A DNA stretch of 64,000 nucleotides from positions 3,720,001-3,784,000 of the forward strand of contig JAHLEZ010000003.1 of NCBI GenBank assembly GCA_020726505.1, written 5' to 3'. Position 1 is the first letter of the stretch; the number at the start of each line of letters is the position of its first letter. The notes beneath the pieces were generated by a model. The model was not told the DNA's origin and ran no database searches. It saw only the letters and a list, made by a program, of their open reading frames with translations. Source of the stretch: Leptodontidium sp. MPI-SDFR-AT-0119. Its lineage: Eukaryota; Ascomycota; Leotiomycetes; Helotiales; Leptodontidiaceae. Below, piece by piece: positions 52,431 to 64,000 of the stretch. The translations under genes were made by a program, and so were the position numbers.

Positions 52431-55227
52431 TTTGGCGGTTTGTCTCGGTGTATTGGAGTTTCGAGGGGTTTCTTGCACGCAAGTTTCTACTTTTGTTGTT
52501 GTGTTTCTTGGAGGTGGAGGGGGATTTCGTGAGGCGAAGAGGTTGGCTGATTGATTGTGAGAGAAATTCTGGATGCAGGGGTCTTCTTTAAGCTTATCTT
52601 AGTTGGCCGGCTAAAGTTCGGCTTACTTTGGGATGGAGGGGAGCTTTTGGCGGGGGGATGTCTTTACTTGGGTAGATAGGTAGAGGATATAGGGGATTGA
52701 TTAAGTAGCAAATGTATGTTTATGAAACATGAAGAGGTTAGATTCACGGAGTTGATCCTTTGAGACAGATTTACAGCTTGACCATAACGACATTTTGGTG
52801 TTTGTGAGGGACGGTTTAATGGTGAATCCCGTTTGGACGGTTAGAGATTTGAGATATGTTTCTATTCTGTCGTCGCTGCCTGAGTGGGATTCTTGTTATA
52901 TTGTCTGCATTTCCTTCTGTTTCTGAGTGTAGAGGTGGGTGCTTCAGACTTTGCCTTGAACAAGTCTCTGTGATAAATGGCTATCTCGTGTATGCCCCTC
53001 TCTAGCCTGACCCAAAACTCCCTAAGTATTGACTTCGAAGAGATACATAAGTAAGTGAATACGGTGGGGCATCCTGTAGAAGCTGCAAGCGGGTGCCATG
53101 GGCCATGAGGAACAGTGACTTCAGGATATCTTTTGAATCATACGACTTCTGAAACTCCTTAACCCCGAGAATTTTACGAAAACGAAAATGGTACCCGAGG
53201 TGTATGATACTATTTCATAAGGGCTGGATCATTGGATACACTATTGTGCGATCTGTGGCTTCTGACAGCAGTAAAGTTGCTTGGCAAAACAGTATACGAG
53301 GCTGACATTCGGGAGAAGTCGGATAGTATTTGCGGAAGGGTTTGAAGCAAGAGGCATCTTGTAAGAGCTATGTCTCTTTCTCGTTCTATATTCGGAAGAC
53401 TCAAGAAGCGGCGAGAGCACGTCACAGGTGCTTATCAAGCCCACTGGATGAGAGAAATATGCTTGAGAGAACCTGCCAATATGCCTGCCGTAGCTGAGAA
53501 TATATTGATATCTTTGGAGGGGGGCATCGGTCTATACTTTATATACCTTAAGCAGCCTCAGTGAACGCAGTATCCAATGTAAGTAGCAATTCAAACGTAA
53601 AAGAATAGGCTGCTTATATGCATGCAAGCTTCATAAAGCTTATTCTGGGATGGCTACCATAAAGTTCCAGACTTCTGTTCCGAACCCGATGAACAGGAAC
53701 GGACAGTGGGATCCCGAGATGTGGTTGTACCGCATGGTCTTTTTGATATTGGCAGTCTCGAACAATAGCCATGGGCTCTTGGAAGATGATGTGTAACGAG
53801 ATCCTGCTTGCTAGAGATTCAGCAGTCTATGTTTCGCCTTGGATGACACCTTGGCAAGACTGATAAGACGACCTGATGGGTAGCAAATGACTCTGCAACC
53901 GAAAACAAAAACAATTCGCTGCGATAAATCATGAATTTGACAACAGTCCCACTCAAAAACAACACATTTTTTCAATACACAACATTTGAAAAAGCGAAAA
54001 TAACGGCGTGGTGTTGAAGTTGCGAAAGAAGGCTGGCTAAAGGGCGGCAGGGCGGTTCCAAATACTGCCCCTCGCCAGCGCCAAGCGGACTAATGACAGC
54101 TTGGCTGTGGCAGGACGAACTTCTATCGCTGCACTTGCCAAGCATCCATCCATCCTCCCCTCGCAAACGAACAACAACACCTACCAAACCACCCACCCAC
54201 CTTACGTATCGCCACTCGACTTCAGCCTCGACTCGCCGATCGCAAAGTACCCCTGGCTTAACATCTCATCTATCCTCAGCTTGACCCCTCACAAGCCGTC
54301 AAGTCAACACTTCGAATTCCCCTCGATTGCATCAACGGTCAAGACAGACAGACCGCAACGGTGACAACCACCACGAGTCTGTTCCCCACAACAAGACGCC
54401 CGACTACGGTACCACCGCACCACTATTTACGAACCAGGATCCGGTTCAGCCTTTTGTCCTGTACAACCAGGCATCACTCTACCGTATTTGACGACAATCC
54501 CCACAATTGGCATTGACTCTAGATTGGTGCAGTCGGTACAGCCTCACAACTCCGCACGAGAACACCCGTTCCCTCCTCTCCCCCCAAATACACACCGACG
54601 ATACCCTCATACGTTGCGCGATTGGCAGAAGAACAAGAGGCTCATGCTGCCAAGGACTCTTCGCGACTGATTGATTGATTATTCCGTCCACCAGAGGTTC
54701 GTTGTCCCGACCTTCTACACATGACACTGCCCACATGGGTATTTGCCTATCTTGGCCTACTCGGCGAGAACTGCTCCAACCTCAAACACTCTCCTTGCGC
54801 CAGATCTCGACATGTGTATTCTACCCAGAAATTCGCTATCCTGCATCTTGTGCTGACAAAAGCTGTGACTCAGACAGACACATCTCCAATCCCTGCGAAG
54901 CCGAGCTACGGAGACGACAACGTCAACACGACAATTACACATAAATCGATTGCTAACCAGCGATCGTCCAGAGGTCAATATTGACGGATAAGCAGACATC
55001 GAAATCTACAACAGATAAGCAGAGCCTGCAGCCTGCATTCCAACCCCGATCCCTATCTCCGAGGGGCTTGTTCTCCCCGTCCATAAATCCATCTCCGAAC
55101 TATACCAGCGGGATACAAATTGCACGGGTCAACCGGCTATCTTCGAAAGGAGGGTCGTGAGTGAATCTACAGAGGTTGGAGTCAGCAGAACACACTTCAT
55201 CTGGGCATCTGCGAGAACGCAACCGAA
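52431..55227. other. 2.8-kb region upstream of the phosphatase Z gene
   Basis: Divergent promoter space between the small zinc-binding gene and PPZ1. No conserved coding frame. From about 54090 to 55227 the sequence is C/A-rich with many short frames, as in a long, possibly spliced 5' leader with upstream AUGs (for example 54101-54364 and 54488-54670). A GTGAGT at 55157 could be a leader-intron donor. Confidence 0.45.
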
Positions 55228-56916
55228 ATGGGAAATCAGAGTTCTAAGGGTTCTGGGGCCAGTACGCCCAAAGGCAACGTATCTACAACCTCATTGGATA
55301 GAGGAGCAGAGAATCTCTCTTCCTACCCTTCATTCAGCAAGGCAGACACAAAAGAGTCTACCAGATCCTTCCGAGGCTTGAGATCCAAGATCCCCGGGAA
55401 CAAGACTGACAGTCCACGCAACTCGACTTCGAACTTGAGCAATGGAGAGACGCTAGTCGATAGATCAGATGCCGGATCAGTGAAGTCAGGCAAAAGCTCA
55501 CGATCAGCGCTCAAGGGAACAGGGCTAGACCCAGACTCCCCGGTTTCGCCATCGTCGCCCTCTGGAGATTCCGAGGACCTGTCCTCGCCTGTGGACGATC
55601 CAGAGCCGCCCCCATCTCCCATTCAGTCGGCGTCTATGCAACAAGGGCACCATGATGTTGATGCCGCACAGCGAAGCGGTGAGGTCGATAACGTTTCCGA
55701 CCAACCCCCATCTGGACAAACCAACCCACACGCACATCTGCAACGTGCAGGTGCCTCGATTCTAGTGAAGAAAGAAGGAGAAATCAACCCGATCGAGCCA
55801 GAGGCCGCCAAGCCAGCTCCAGCGGGAGAGGATGGAGCTGCTGGAGGAGCAATGGCTATGGGAGAAATGAAGGACTCTGATGTTGACGATTATATCAAGC
55901 GCCTTTTGGATGCAGGGTATGCTGGCAAGAGTACCAAGGGTGTTGTGCTCAGGAATGCGGAAATCAGCTCCATCTGCTCTCGAGTTCGCGAGATATTTTT
56001 AGCACAGCCACCATTGATCGAATTGGAAGCTCCAGTCAAGATCGTAGGCGATATTCATGGACAATACTCAGATCTCATTCGCATGTTTGAAATGTGCGGA
56101 TTCCCACCAAGCGCAAACTTCCTCTTCCTCGGAGATTACGTCGATCGTGGAAAACATTCCCTGGAGACTATTCTGTTGCTCATGTGCTACAAAATAAAAT
56201 ACCCGGAGAACTTCTTCCTCCTGAGAGGCAACCACGAATGTGCCAATGTCACGAGAGTTTACGGCTTCTACGACGAATGCAAGAGGCGGTGCAATGTGAA
56301 GATTTGGAAGACTTTCGTAGATACCTTCAACTGTGTATGTTTTCCCCCTTCATCTACAAAGTGTCAGCAAATGATTGCTAACTTGCTCCAGCTCCCAATT
56401 GCCGCAATTGTCGCTGGAAAGATTTTCTGCGTACACGGCGGACTCTCCCCCGCTCTGAGCCACATGGATGACATTAGACACATTGCTCGCCCAACAGATG
56501 TACCAGACTTCGGGTTACTGAACGATCTACTTTGGTCAGATCCGGCAGACCAAGAAAAAGACTGGGAAAGTAGCGAACGGGGTGTCAGCTACTCGTTCGG
56601 AAAGAAAGTGATTGTGGACTTCCTCGCAAGGCACGATTTCGACTTAGTCTGCCGAGCACACATGGTTGTAGAGGACGGATACGAGTTCTTCGAAGACCGA
56701 ATCCTGGTTACCGTTTTCTCTGCACCGAACTACTGTGGAGAATTCGACAATTATGGAGCTGTCATGAGCGTTTCTGTGGAACTGCTTTGCAGCTTCGAGC
56801 TTTTGAAACCTCTGGATTCTAGTGCGCTCAAGAGCCAGATGAAGAAGAGCCGCAACAAGCGCAACAGCATGCTCAACAGTCCTCCACCATCCGCTTTCCT
56901 CCCTCAAAGTGTTTAG
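55228..56916 (+). CDS. PPZ1: Serine/threonine protein phosphatase Z (PPZ1/PzlA type)
   Basis: Two exons, 55228-56334 and 56392-56916, encode 543 residues. The start [10 protein letters not shown] is an N-myristoylation signal. Residues 11-215 are a Ser/Pro-rich disordered region characteristic of PPZ rather than PP1. The catalytic domain has the metallophosphatase motifs GDIHG (274-278), GDYVDRG (302-308) and RGNHE (333-337), then [11 protein letters not shown] after the intron and [14 protein letters not shown]. The 57-bp intron (GTATGT...CTCCAG) interrupts DTFNC-LPIAAIV. Its removal restores the PP1-like sequence, although the unspliced frame is also open. PPZ controls cation homeostasis, cell-wall integrity and salt tolerance, and is inhibited by Hal3/Vhs3 in yeast. 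It acts at the plasma membrane and in the cytosol. Confidence 0.95.
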   Translation: MGNQSSKGSGASTPKGNVSTTSLDRGAENLSSYPSFSKADTKESTRSFRGLRSKIPGNKTDSPRNSTSNLSNGETLVDRSDAGSVKSGKSSRSALKGTGLDPDSPVSPSSPSGDSEDLSSPVDDPEPPPSPIQSASMQQGHHDVDAAQRSGEVDNVSDQPPSGQTNPHAHLQRAGASILVKKEGEINPIEPEAAKPAPAGEDGAAGGAMAMGEMKDSDVDDYIKRLLDAGYAGKSTKGVVLRNAEISSICSRVREIFLAQPPLIELEAPVKIVGDIHGQYSDLIRMFEMCGFPPSANFLFLGDYVDRGKHSLETILLLMCYKIKYPENFFLLRGNHECANVTRVYGFYDECKRRCNVKIWKTFVDTFNCVCFPPSSTKCQQMIANLLQLPIAAIVAGKIFCVHGGLSPALSHMDDIRHIARPTDVPDFGLLNDLLWSDPADQEKDWESSERGVSYSFGKKVIVDFLARHDFDLVCRAHMVVEDGYEFFEDRILVTVFSAPNYCGEFDNYGAVMSVSVELLCSFELLKPLDSSALKSQMKKSRNKRNSMLNSPPPSAFLPQSV

Positions 56917-57972
56917 TCCGAGACTAGCCGGGAACGATGCAGATCTACAATGGAGCCTTCTCAACTCGCTTTTATCATCTCGAATGATCTACCACGCATA
57001 TACACTGCCGAGAATGCTGTGTCTGACGACTTTGGCGCGAGGGGCAAGAGATCACAAGAAAAGGAATAAAGCGGCTCTAGAGCAACAAAAAACATCGAAA
57101 GACCGAAGGATCCACGCCATTGGACTACCTGACCGCGCCCAGGTCAGCTAGGTATCAATGATGTCCGGGTCCAACTCCGCCTCCTCTTTGTGCGTGATAC
57201 ATTGGCTTGGGTTTGGGCAATACTGGCGTTTTTTTGTGAAATTGGGACATGACATGAACCTAGTCCTTCCTTCCTTGGGACTATTCACCTGTCATAACCG
57301 AGCACTGGGTTGGCAGACTACTCTACTAGTTTGCAAATGATTGTGGTTTGAGAGGAGGCTGGCATATGTGATATTTGTATTTGTATCGCTAGCGTTCAGC
57401 TAAGAGGGTGCTGGTTTAAGGGTCACTAGGTAGCCTACTAAGATGCCGGTGAGGTACATAGTGAATAAACTGATTTGATGGTTATCACGGAAAATCTTTG
57501 CTTCAATTGTGATGTCGGGTGCTGAGTCTCTTGTGATTAATTTTTAAAATTTGTCCGGCTCTTTTTAAAACGACGGAGTCTACTAAGACATCCCTTCCCC
57601 AGTGAGGCCCATTATCGCGCTGCACAAAAATCTGCTTTAATCAAAGTACTTATTTTATGAAAAAAAATTTCGCGATCAACTTTTTATTTTAATAGTAAGT
57701 GCTGTCGTGTAGTTGTCGGTGGCCCTCAAATGGATTTCGAGGGGCGAATCGCTCCAAAGGTCCGACTCGCTTGAAAATCAAAATTCCGACTTGTTAGTTG
57801 TACAGCTGTAGGCATGAAAGCCAGTGCCTTCAAGGGTTACCGTAGAAATACCAGCCTCAGCCACGTGTGCTGAATTATCTCGCCCCGGCTCATCGCAAAT
57901 CATCATTCATCCCAAATTGTTCCCTATCCTAAGTCCTTTCTAAGCCGCCCGCGCAATTTCTCAAACTCCAAC
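56917..57972. other. Intergenic, 1.06 kb
   Basis: 3' UTR of PPZ1 followed by the promoter of the phosphotransferase-like gene. An AT-rich block lies around 57535-57700. No gene supported. Confidence 0.5.
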
Positions 57973-59576
57973 ATGTCGGACGTACTCCCGCTTCTCAAAG
58001 GAACAATTGCTTTAGAGGAAGCCTTAGAGGAGGATGACAACCTCCTGGTTCAACTCGAGTATCCTCGACAAAAATATGAGTTCTACAATTACCTGTTTAC
58101 TCACGAGGCCGAGATTGCCGCTATTGTGGCATTCCACTTCGGTGTGAGTAAATGTGAGGTTGGCGAGGCAAAGACTTGGATGTCTGGCAGCTACAACGTC
58201 TGTATACCTGTTTACATCAACCCGCCTTCTGATCTACGCGTGCTTTTTAGGGTCCCGCTCCGATACAAGGTTGGAGAAGCAAACTCTCCGGGAAATGTAG
58301 ACGAGAAGCTTCGATGCGAGGCTGCTTCATATGCGTGGATTCGGGAAACTTGCCCTAATATTCCGATACCTTTCTTACACGGCTTTGGTTTTCCAGATGG
58401 CCAGACGGTATGTTTAATATAGGACTTGTATGAAGAGTTTTGCTGACTTTTACCGTCTAGTTCACAGCTCCAGAAAATGTATCATTCCTCACTCGACTAA
58501 GGTGGTATACAAGGAAAATCGTATTATCCTGGCTTCGCATTCCTCCCCCATGTCAATATATCCGCCGAAAATATCCCGATACTCTACGAACGGGCTATCT
58601 TATCATTGGCTATGTCACGAGCGGTAGCATGTTTTCCAATTCTTGGATGGCCCTTCGACATGATGAGAATCGCCGTTTGAATCTATTTCGTAGCTTAGCT
58701 CGGATCATTCTCTCGCTAAACAGGTCTCCTTTACCACGTATTGGCTCTCTCACTTTGGATCATGAAGGGGTAATAACTCTGACCAATCGCCCTTTGACTC
58801 TACAACTTCAATCCCTAGAGAACGAGGGCATCCCATCTGGTATCAGTAGAAACTCTACTTATTCAGCGGCGGATTCTTATCTCCTTGACCTCTTGATGTG
58901 CCACGACAATCGCATTCACCATCAACCAAACTCTATACACGATGAAGATGACGGTTATCAACAACTAGCAGCTTTGACCATGCGCGCAATCCTCCCTCAA
59001 TTTATAAGCCGTGATTATCGTCACGGCCCGTTCGTCTTCACCCTCACCGATCTTCATCAAAGCAATATTTTCGTTGATGATAAATGGAACATCACTGGTC
59101 TTATTGACCTAGAATGGGCATGTTCACTGCCTATTGAATTGCAGTCTTCTCCGTACTGGCTCTCTGGACGATCGGTAGATGATATAGAACACGGCGAACC
59201 TTTGGAAACTTTTGGCCAGGTTGTCACCGAGTTCCTCGAAACTTTCGAGCGAGAAGAGAGAGAGATGGTGGGGGAGGCCTTATATCAAGCGCCTATTATG
59301 AAGAAGTGTTGGGACACTGGAAGCTTTTGGTATTTTGAGGCATTGCATAGTCCCAAGGGATTATATCGAATTTTCAACGAACATATCCAACGACTATTTT
59401 GCTTGGACCACTGCCGCATGCGGATGTTTGATCAAATTGTGGCCTTGTATTGGGGTATTGGTGCGGCGAAGGTGGTAGAGAAGAAGATTGGGGAAGAGGA
59501 AAGGTACAAGAATCGACTAAGAGAAGCATTTGGGAAGCAGTCTTTGGGGGTGGAAGCGGAGCGTACATGTATGTGA
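57973..59576 (+). CDS. Phosphotransferase (APH) family protein
   Basis: Two exons, 57973-58407 and 58461-59576 (intron GTATGT...GTCTAG), encode 516 residues. N-lobe features are GSYNVCIPVYINPPSDLRVL then FRVPLR, a glycine loop and nucleotide-binding lysine/arginine strand, and EAASYAWIRETCPNIPIPFL then HGFGF, a block typical of fungal aminoglycoside-phosphotransferase-like kinases. The catalytic loop is FTLTDLHQSNIFVD (the usual HGD.H..N appears as T-D-L-H-Q-S-N), followed by the metal-binding ITGLIDLEWACSLP. These proteins are very numerous in filamentous fungi. Their substrates are unknown, and no resistance function should be inferred. The usual histidine before Asp in the catalytic loop is Thr here. 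Confidence 0.85.
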
Positions 59577-60039
59577 CTGAGGGGGGCTGCTGCACTGTAC
59601 ATAAACACCTTTTGTACTGCCTGTATTCTTACTTCTATAACTCGATTCAACTTCATCCAAACCTCACTTCAATAGAACTTAACTCGGATCCTGGCTTCTC
59701 CCTTCCACTAGCTGAGCTATACACGCAAGATTATGGTGGGTGGGCGAACATACATCAGGGGGATCAGCCACACCAGAACATGATTTCAAGAAAGTTGGCG
59801 CATTGCACAAATTCTGGAGATGGCTTGGATATAAATTTCTGGAATTTCGGGACGAACGGGAATTCTCTTTCCAAGAATGTTATGGCGATGAGAGTTGTCG
59901 TCTGAACATTGCCTCTTTTATTCATGAAATTTCAACACGGGGAGGTGTGACTCTAGATTATTTTGCTCGGCTCAAGAAGGCTAGTAGTCATTTGGACGAA
60001 CTGTGGAAGGTATATTTGTTCCTGTGGCACGTGGAGTAA
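59577..60039 (+). other. Orphan protein-like frame (59740-60039) downstream of the APH gene
   Basis: A ~100-codon frame with plausible composition (HKFWRWLGYKFLEFRDEREF, IASFIHEISTRGGVTLDYFA, SSHLDELWKVYLFLWHVE) ends at 60039. It opens after a stop at 59713 and contains no ATG, so it can only be an exon or a gene remnant. I do not recognise the family. Confidence 0.3.
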
Positions 60040-61670
60040 TAGCTGTATACCTATCCACAAGTATCTAGGTAGAAAACATGGTAACTCTTGATTCTTTCCC
60101 CAACAACACGCAACACTCGCTTGGGCTGGATGGTACTGATAGGAAGATAGCAGGGATGGAAGATACTTCCGGTCTTCTCCACGACTGCGCCTCAGAGGGG
60201 TAGCTGAGCTCTTCCAAAGCCTTCGAGGAAGATAGTTGCAACCTTCCCATTCATGACGTCTCCATACCCTCTCCCACATCTCATTATCGTATCCCACCAA
60301 AGCCAAAGTCAAACCAAACCAAAACAAACTTCTCCGCATTTTCTCGGTAAAGCAGGCGACGTACCCCTATTTTTCACATGCTGTCCTATCCTTTCCTATC
60401 CTATCAGCCTCTCTGTCTATCAAAATCTCAAGCCCCTTGCCCTTGTCCCATACCTCAAGCCCAAGCCCAAGCCTTGAATTTGACAAGCGAACCAAGAAGA
60501 GGAAAAGAAGGAAAGGGCACAATCCAACCGCAGATTCTGCAGTACGGAGTACGTGCGTGTACAAGGATCCTGAAACACACCATGACCCTCGCGTTGCATG
60601 CCTTACGTCTCCTCGATGCGAATCTGTTGACCTCAGCCTCGTTTCTCTCTCTCTCTCTCTGTCCACACCCAGTAGTAAAGTAAAATCGTCAACACCACCA
60701 ACCGGTAGTCCAAGTCCCACATGATGAACAAACACATGAACGAACGAACGACATCCATCCACAGCTGCAGTTTCTTCTGGTGACGCGGATTCAACCTCGC
60801 CGAGCTTGACTTACTTAATCCTTCCGATAAGTGTTGAAGGGCTAGCCAGTTAGCTGCTGCGGATAAGGAGGAAAAGTGGAGTGTGCGCCGTAGCCGTGGG
60901 GCGAAGGGGCGTGCAAGGGTTATTAATAGATCAAAGGTGGTTGTCAGGTACGACGGCTAACTGCATGGGGAAAGGATGGAATGCTAGGCGAGGTTTGAGA
61001 TGCTGCCGTGCCACACGGAGGATTTCCTCGAGTCCTGGTGCGAGGGAGAGGAGACAGGAGGGAGGGAGGATGAGGCTGTTGATGGTAGACATCAGGAAAT
61101 AACAATTGATGGAGAAAGTAGAAAATAATAGGGAAAAAATGTTACTAAATAGCAGTTGAAAACATAGGATTATTGTTTAATTACTGATTCAGATCTTTCG
61201 TTCGTATTTGCCTTCCCCGGAGTTTTGCCCAAATAACACTCACTCGCTCGTTCGTTCGTCGTTCTAATTTTGCCTAGCATCACACACCATTATCCATCAT
61301 CTGCATCAGCCACCTTAGGAGAGCGGGTGGGCCCTTGCCTTTTGCCTGCCTTTGCCTGCCCTGATCCTGCCCCTTCCCTCTCCGGGACAAGACTTTACGA
61401 CTTTTTGCTGACTCCGCCACAAAGCACCGACCAGGGCACCTCGTGTACCTCCGTACCTCACCTCACCCTTACTCCTGAAATATAAACACTTGAAACCCTC
61501 CGAAGTCTGCATCCTTTATATCCTTCCGTCTACCAACAACACCTCACCGTCAACCCATCCATCTCCTCCACCACCATATCGACTGATATCAACACGATAT
61601 CAACACACTCGCTTTGAGCTTTCTTTCCCGATTCATTGATCGATAATAACAACAAAACAACAACAACACA
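60040..61670. other. Intergenic, upstream region of the SUR7/PalI gene
   Basis: 1.6 kb without supported coding frames. It includes a (TC)n microsatellite at 60644-60660 and repeated CGTT/GTTCG strings near 61200-61265. From about 61500 the sequence is a C/A-rich leader ending AACAACAACACAATGGG. Confidence 0.5.
60644..60660 (+). repeat. (TC)n microsatellite
   Basis: Seventeen bases of uninterrupted TC dinucleotide repeat in intergenic DNA. Confidence 0.85.
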
Positions 61671-62714
61671 ATGGGTGCAGGAAGATTCGTCTGCGTAGCC
61701 CTCCCGTTTGGGCTCACGCTTGCTAGTCTGGTCTGTATTCTGATCGTGATGCTCGCAGGCATCACCAACAAATCCCTTGACATGTTCGAGATCAAGACCC
61801 AGAACCTCTCGATATCCTCCTCGTCCCTCGCGAACCTCGTGGACCTGGCCAAACGCTCTCCCGTCCCAGGCGACTCCCTGTCCGCCCTGACCGTCGCAGG
61901 CCTCAGTCCAAACCCAAGCGACAACATCACAGCCTCCGCTCTCGGTCTCGCAGATTCATACAAGGTCTCTCTATGGAACTACTGCGCAACAACAGGCAGC
62001 TCCACCAACTGCACAAAGGCCGAATTCAACTGGGCAGCCACCAAACTCAACACCAGCACCGTTGAAGCCACCGCGTCCGCCATAACAGGTTCGACCGTTC
62101 GGCTCCCCTCTGAGCTCCGAACTGCTCTCAAGACATTCAAGACATTCTCAAAATGGACAGAGGTCGTCTATATCATCGCCTTCTTCTCCTGCGTCGCCGA
62201 GCTCTTCCTAGGCCTCTTCGGCTTCTGCTCACGCGCCGGTTCATGTCTGACATTCATCATCTCGGGCGTGTCAACACTGACTATCGTCCTCGCATCTATA
62301 ATGGCAACCGTCCAATCCTCCCTTGTCATCGCAGCCGTCAAAGCAAGCACACGCTCCTACGGTGTAAAAGGCTCCCTCAACACCTCATACCTCGCTACAA
62401 CCTGGCTCGCGGCCGCGTTCAGTATCGGCGCTGGCATGTTCTGGATGCTGACTATCTGCTGCTGCGCCGCTGACCATTCGGGCAACTCGAAGCGCAAGAG
62501 TCGTGGGGTTGATGATCACGAGAAACTTATTCCTACTGGTGCCTACCAGCGTGTGGATGATAACACCCATTTCAACCAGGGATACGCGGGCCAGCAACAT
62601 GGTATCTACAATCCTCAGCAGAGCACGGAGTATGGCGTTCCCATGCATAATGTGAAGCCGATGGCGAGAGGAGGCAATGGTGCATATGAACCTTACAGTC
62701 ATACTGCTATCTAA
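61671..62714 (+). CDS. SUR7/PalI-family plasma-membrane protein
   Basis: Single exon of 347 residues. Four hydrophobic spans: about 6-29 (VCVALPFGLTLASLVCILIV), 165-186 (VVYIIAFFSCVAELFLGLFG), 195-221 (FIISGVSTLTIVLASIMATV) and 243-265 (LAAAFSIGAGMFWMLTICCC). A large loop between the first two carries the SUR7-type cysteine pair (SLWNYCATTGSSTNCTKAEF) and NxS/T sites. The cytosolic tail (about 266-347) is Lys/Arg then Gln/Tyr-rich (NQGYAGQQHGIYNPQQ). SUR7 proteins mark eisosome/MCC membrane domains; the related PalI acts in ambient-pH sensing. The topology fits both and I do not choose between them. The start context CACAATGGGT is strong. Confidence 0.85.
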   Translation: MGAGRFVCVALPFGLTLASLVCILIVMLAGITNKSLDMFEIKTQNLSISSSSLANLVDLAKRSPVPGDSLSALTVAGLSPNPSDNITASALGLADSYKVSLWNYCATTGSSTNCTKAEFNWAATKLNTSTVEATASAITGSTVRLPSELRTALKTFKTFSKWTEVVYIIAFFSCVAELFLGLFGFCSRAGSCLTFIISGVSTLTIVLASIMATVQSSLVIAAVKASTRSYGVKGSLNTSYLATTWLAAAFSIGAGMFWMLTICCCAADHSGNSKRKSRGVDDHEKLIPTGAYQRVDDNTHFNQGYAGQQHGIYNPQQSTEYGVPMHNVKPMARGGNGAYEPYSHTAI

Positions 62715-64000
62715 GCTGCATACATAATGGAGAGGGGACGTGGCGTGGGTGGAGGAGAGGGAAGAAGGAATAGTTGTCTGTTTGAATCTTAGCGTGCATT
62801 GCTGGCGTTTGGGTCATTATACTTCGAGGAAGATATGGAGGACGAGATAAGGGGGAGGATAGGAATGGAAGGAAAGGAACAATCAATGTTTATGTGTATA
62901 AAATGGAAATGGCTAGTGTCTCTCTTTTCATACCTAGTTTCGTCGATGGAAAAGATAGGATAGGATAGGATCAGGAAAAATGATACCCATACCTTTCTCG
63001 CATATCTCTCCCACAGTTCTTCTTGCCTCAGTTGTGATTTTATATCCTTACTTTCACCCTCCATGGATAGTCCCGTCCTTGGACTGTAGTTTCCACTGTC
63101 TAACCCCTCCATCAAGTCGGTGCTATGGAAGGAAGTCCATCGTCTCTTCCCTTCCACCCGATCCTACTATTCTATTAAATTCTACATAGCTCCAATGCAA
63201 ACCCAAACCCAAATCCATTTCTGGTGTACGGCGTACTCGTACCTCTCCCTCCTCATCACCCACGTCCCCAAATTGTTTTCGACTCAAACCTCACGCCTCA
63301 CACCATCCCTCCCTCCCTCCTCCTTTCACAAACCATAAACGTAAACATAAATGTCTCAAGATACAGAGAACAGAGAGGAAGGAACGAGAGGGGAAATAAT
63401 CAATACGTCGTCCGTCTCTTTCTCGCTGTCTCTCTTTACCTCTCCTCTCAATTACGTTTGATCTGATCACGTTTCTTAATAAATCAGCATGCAGCGATGG
63501 GTGCGAGCAAGAAGTATATATACTCCCCCTCTCACTCGCCTCGTTGTTCCTATTCTCTAAGGGACGGTACCAGTCATACTTGACCGGGATAGATCGGAAT
63601 GTCCGTGACTGAGCCTCGCGTCATAGTTTTAGGGGTTTGTTATTGTTGCAGGAAGGCTTTACGTTCCACGATTTTTCAAGACCTGTGTGCAGTGAGTGAT
63701 AATCGATGCGTGTGTGCTTGTGTGCGAGATGTGTGAAGTGTAAGAGTGTTGTGGGAAGTAATGATGACGATGGTGATGTTGTCGTTGACGTTGCCGTTGG
63801 TGAGAGCCTTGTTGTTCACCTCTATTTCCGTCATCTTGTTCTTTTTCTTTTCTTTTTTTGTCCATGAACTTGGGGGTTTTTTGGTTTCGAGAGTGTTGAC
63901 CTACTTACTTACCTATTTAGTTACTCTGACTATGCTAGACCTTCACCTGTGAGTAGGGTAGCGGATTGAGTAAATACAATACATTGGTACACCCACCATT
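62715..64000. other. Intergenic to window end
   Basis: 3' UTR of the SUR7/PalI gene and following non-coding sequence with C/T-rich runs around 63200-63330 and T-rich runs around 63840-63890. No gene supported up to the edge. Confidence 0.5.

Noticed and set aside
56335..56391. Treating the PPZ1 frame as a single exon
   Set aside because: The 57-nt segment has GT and AG ends and interrupts a PP1-family sequence that is continuous once it is removed.
57973..59576. Calling the APH-family gene an antibiotic-resistance gene
   Set aside because: This fold is hugely expanded in fungi with unknown substrates. The catalytic loop deviates from the canonical motif, and nothing indicates aminoglycosides.
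1..64000. A secondary-metabolite or defence gene cluster
   Set aside because: No PKS, NRPS, terpene synthase, NLR or restriction-type gene was seen. The transporter, acetyltransferase and dioxygenase have individual explanations and are not a coherent cluster.

Overview
The window is nuclear DNA of a filamentous ascomycete (Pezizomycotina). A Leotiomycete is my best guess but is inference. The evidence is many 46-90 bp GT..AG introns with CTAAC/CTGAC-type branch sites, Pezizomycotina-typical genes (fluG, xanA, 2EXR proteins, a siderophore-type MFS carrier), and C-to-T nonsense decay of repeats and of some single-copy genes, as expected from repeat-induced point mutation (RIP). I saw no viral, plasmid or prokaryotic features and no CRISPR array.

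The window has two parts. Positions 1 to about 15 kb are a decayed, gene-poor flank. It holds two 2EXR-domain genes (one with a homopolymer frameshift), a short-chain dehydrogenase pseudogene broken by a 13-bp tandem duplication, an uncharacterised reading frame with five C-to-T-type stops, the C-terminal part of a secreted cysteine-rich protein, a complete but dead 3.5-kb pogo/Fot1-type Tc1/mariner element with 94-bp terminal inverted repeats and a TA target duplication, and an intron-containing tRNA-Asp(GTC).

From about 15.5 kb on the region is gene-dense and mostly housekeeping. In order it holds: a small Ser/Lys-rich protein; mitochondrial aspartyl-tRNA synthetase (MSD1); an AP180/ANTH endocytic adaptor (YAP1801 type); TFIIH subunit TFB3 divergent from nudC; oligosaccharyltransferase subunit SWP1; xanthine dioxygenase xanA; a patatin-type triacylglycerol lipase; a fluG-type amidohydrolase/glutamine-synthetase fusion; a full-size ABCB multidrug transporter; a GNAT acetyltransferase; a siderophore-type MFS transporter; a GT90 glycosyltransferase; a half-degraded coiled-coil gene; a small zinc-binding protein; protein phosphatase Z; an APH-family phosphotransferase-like protein; and a SUR7/PalI membrane protein. 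Exon joins were worked out by hand. For nearly every multi-exon gene the exon lengths sum to a whole number of codons.

These genes do not form one pathway. Links that can be argued are regulatory: a near-consensus purine-regulator (UaY-type) site upstream of xanA, a cluster of three GATA sites upstream of the siderophore-type transporter, and a 205-bp head-to-head promoter shared by TFB3 and nudC. The strongest unusual signal is a nonsense load confined to the 5' half of the coiled-coil gene at 49.4-51.4 kb. All eight stops there are one C-to-T change from CAA, CAG or CGA, while the last ~370 codons are open.
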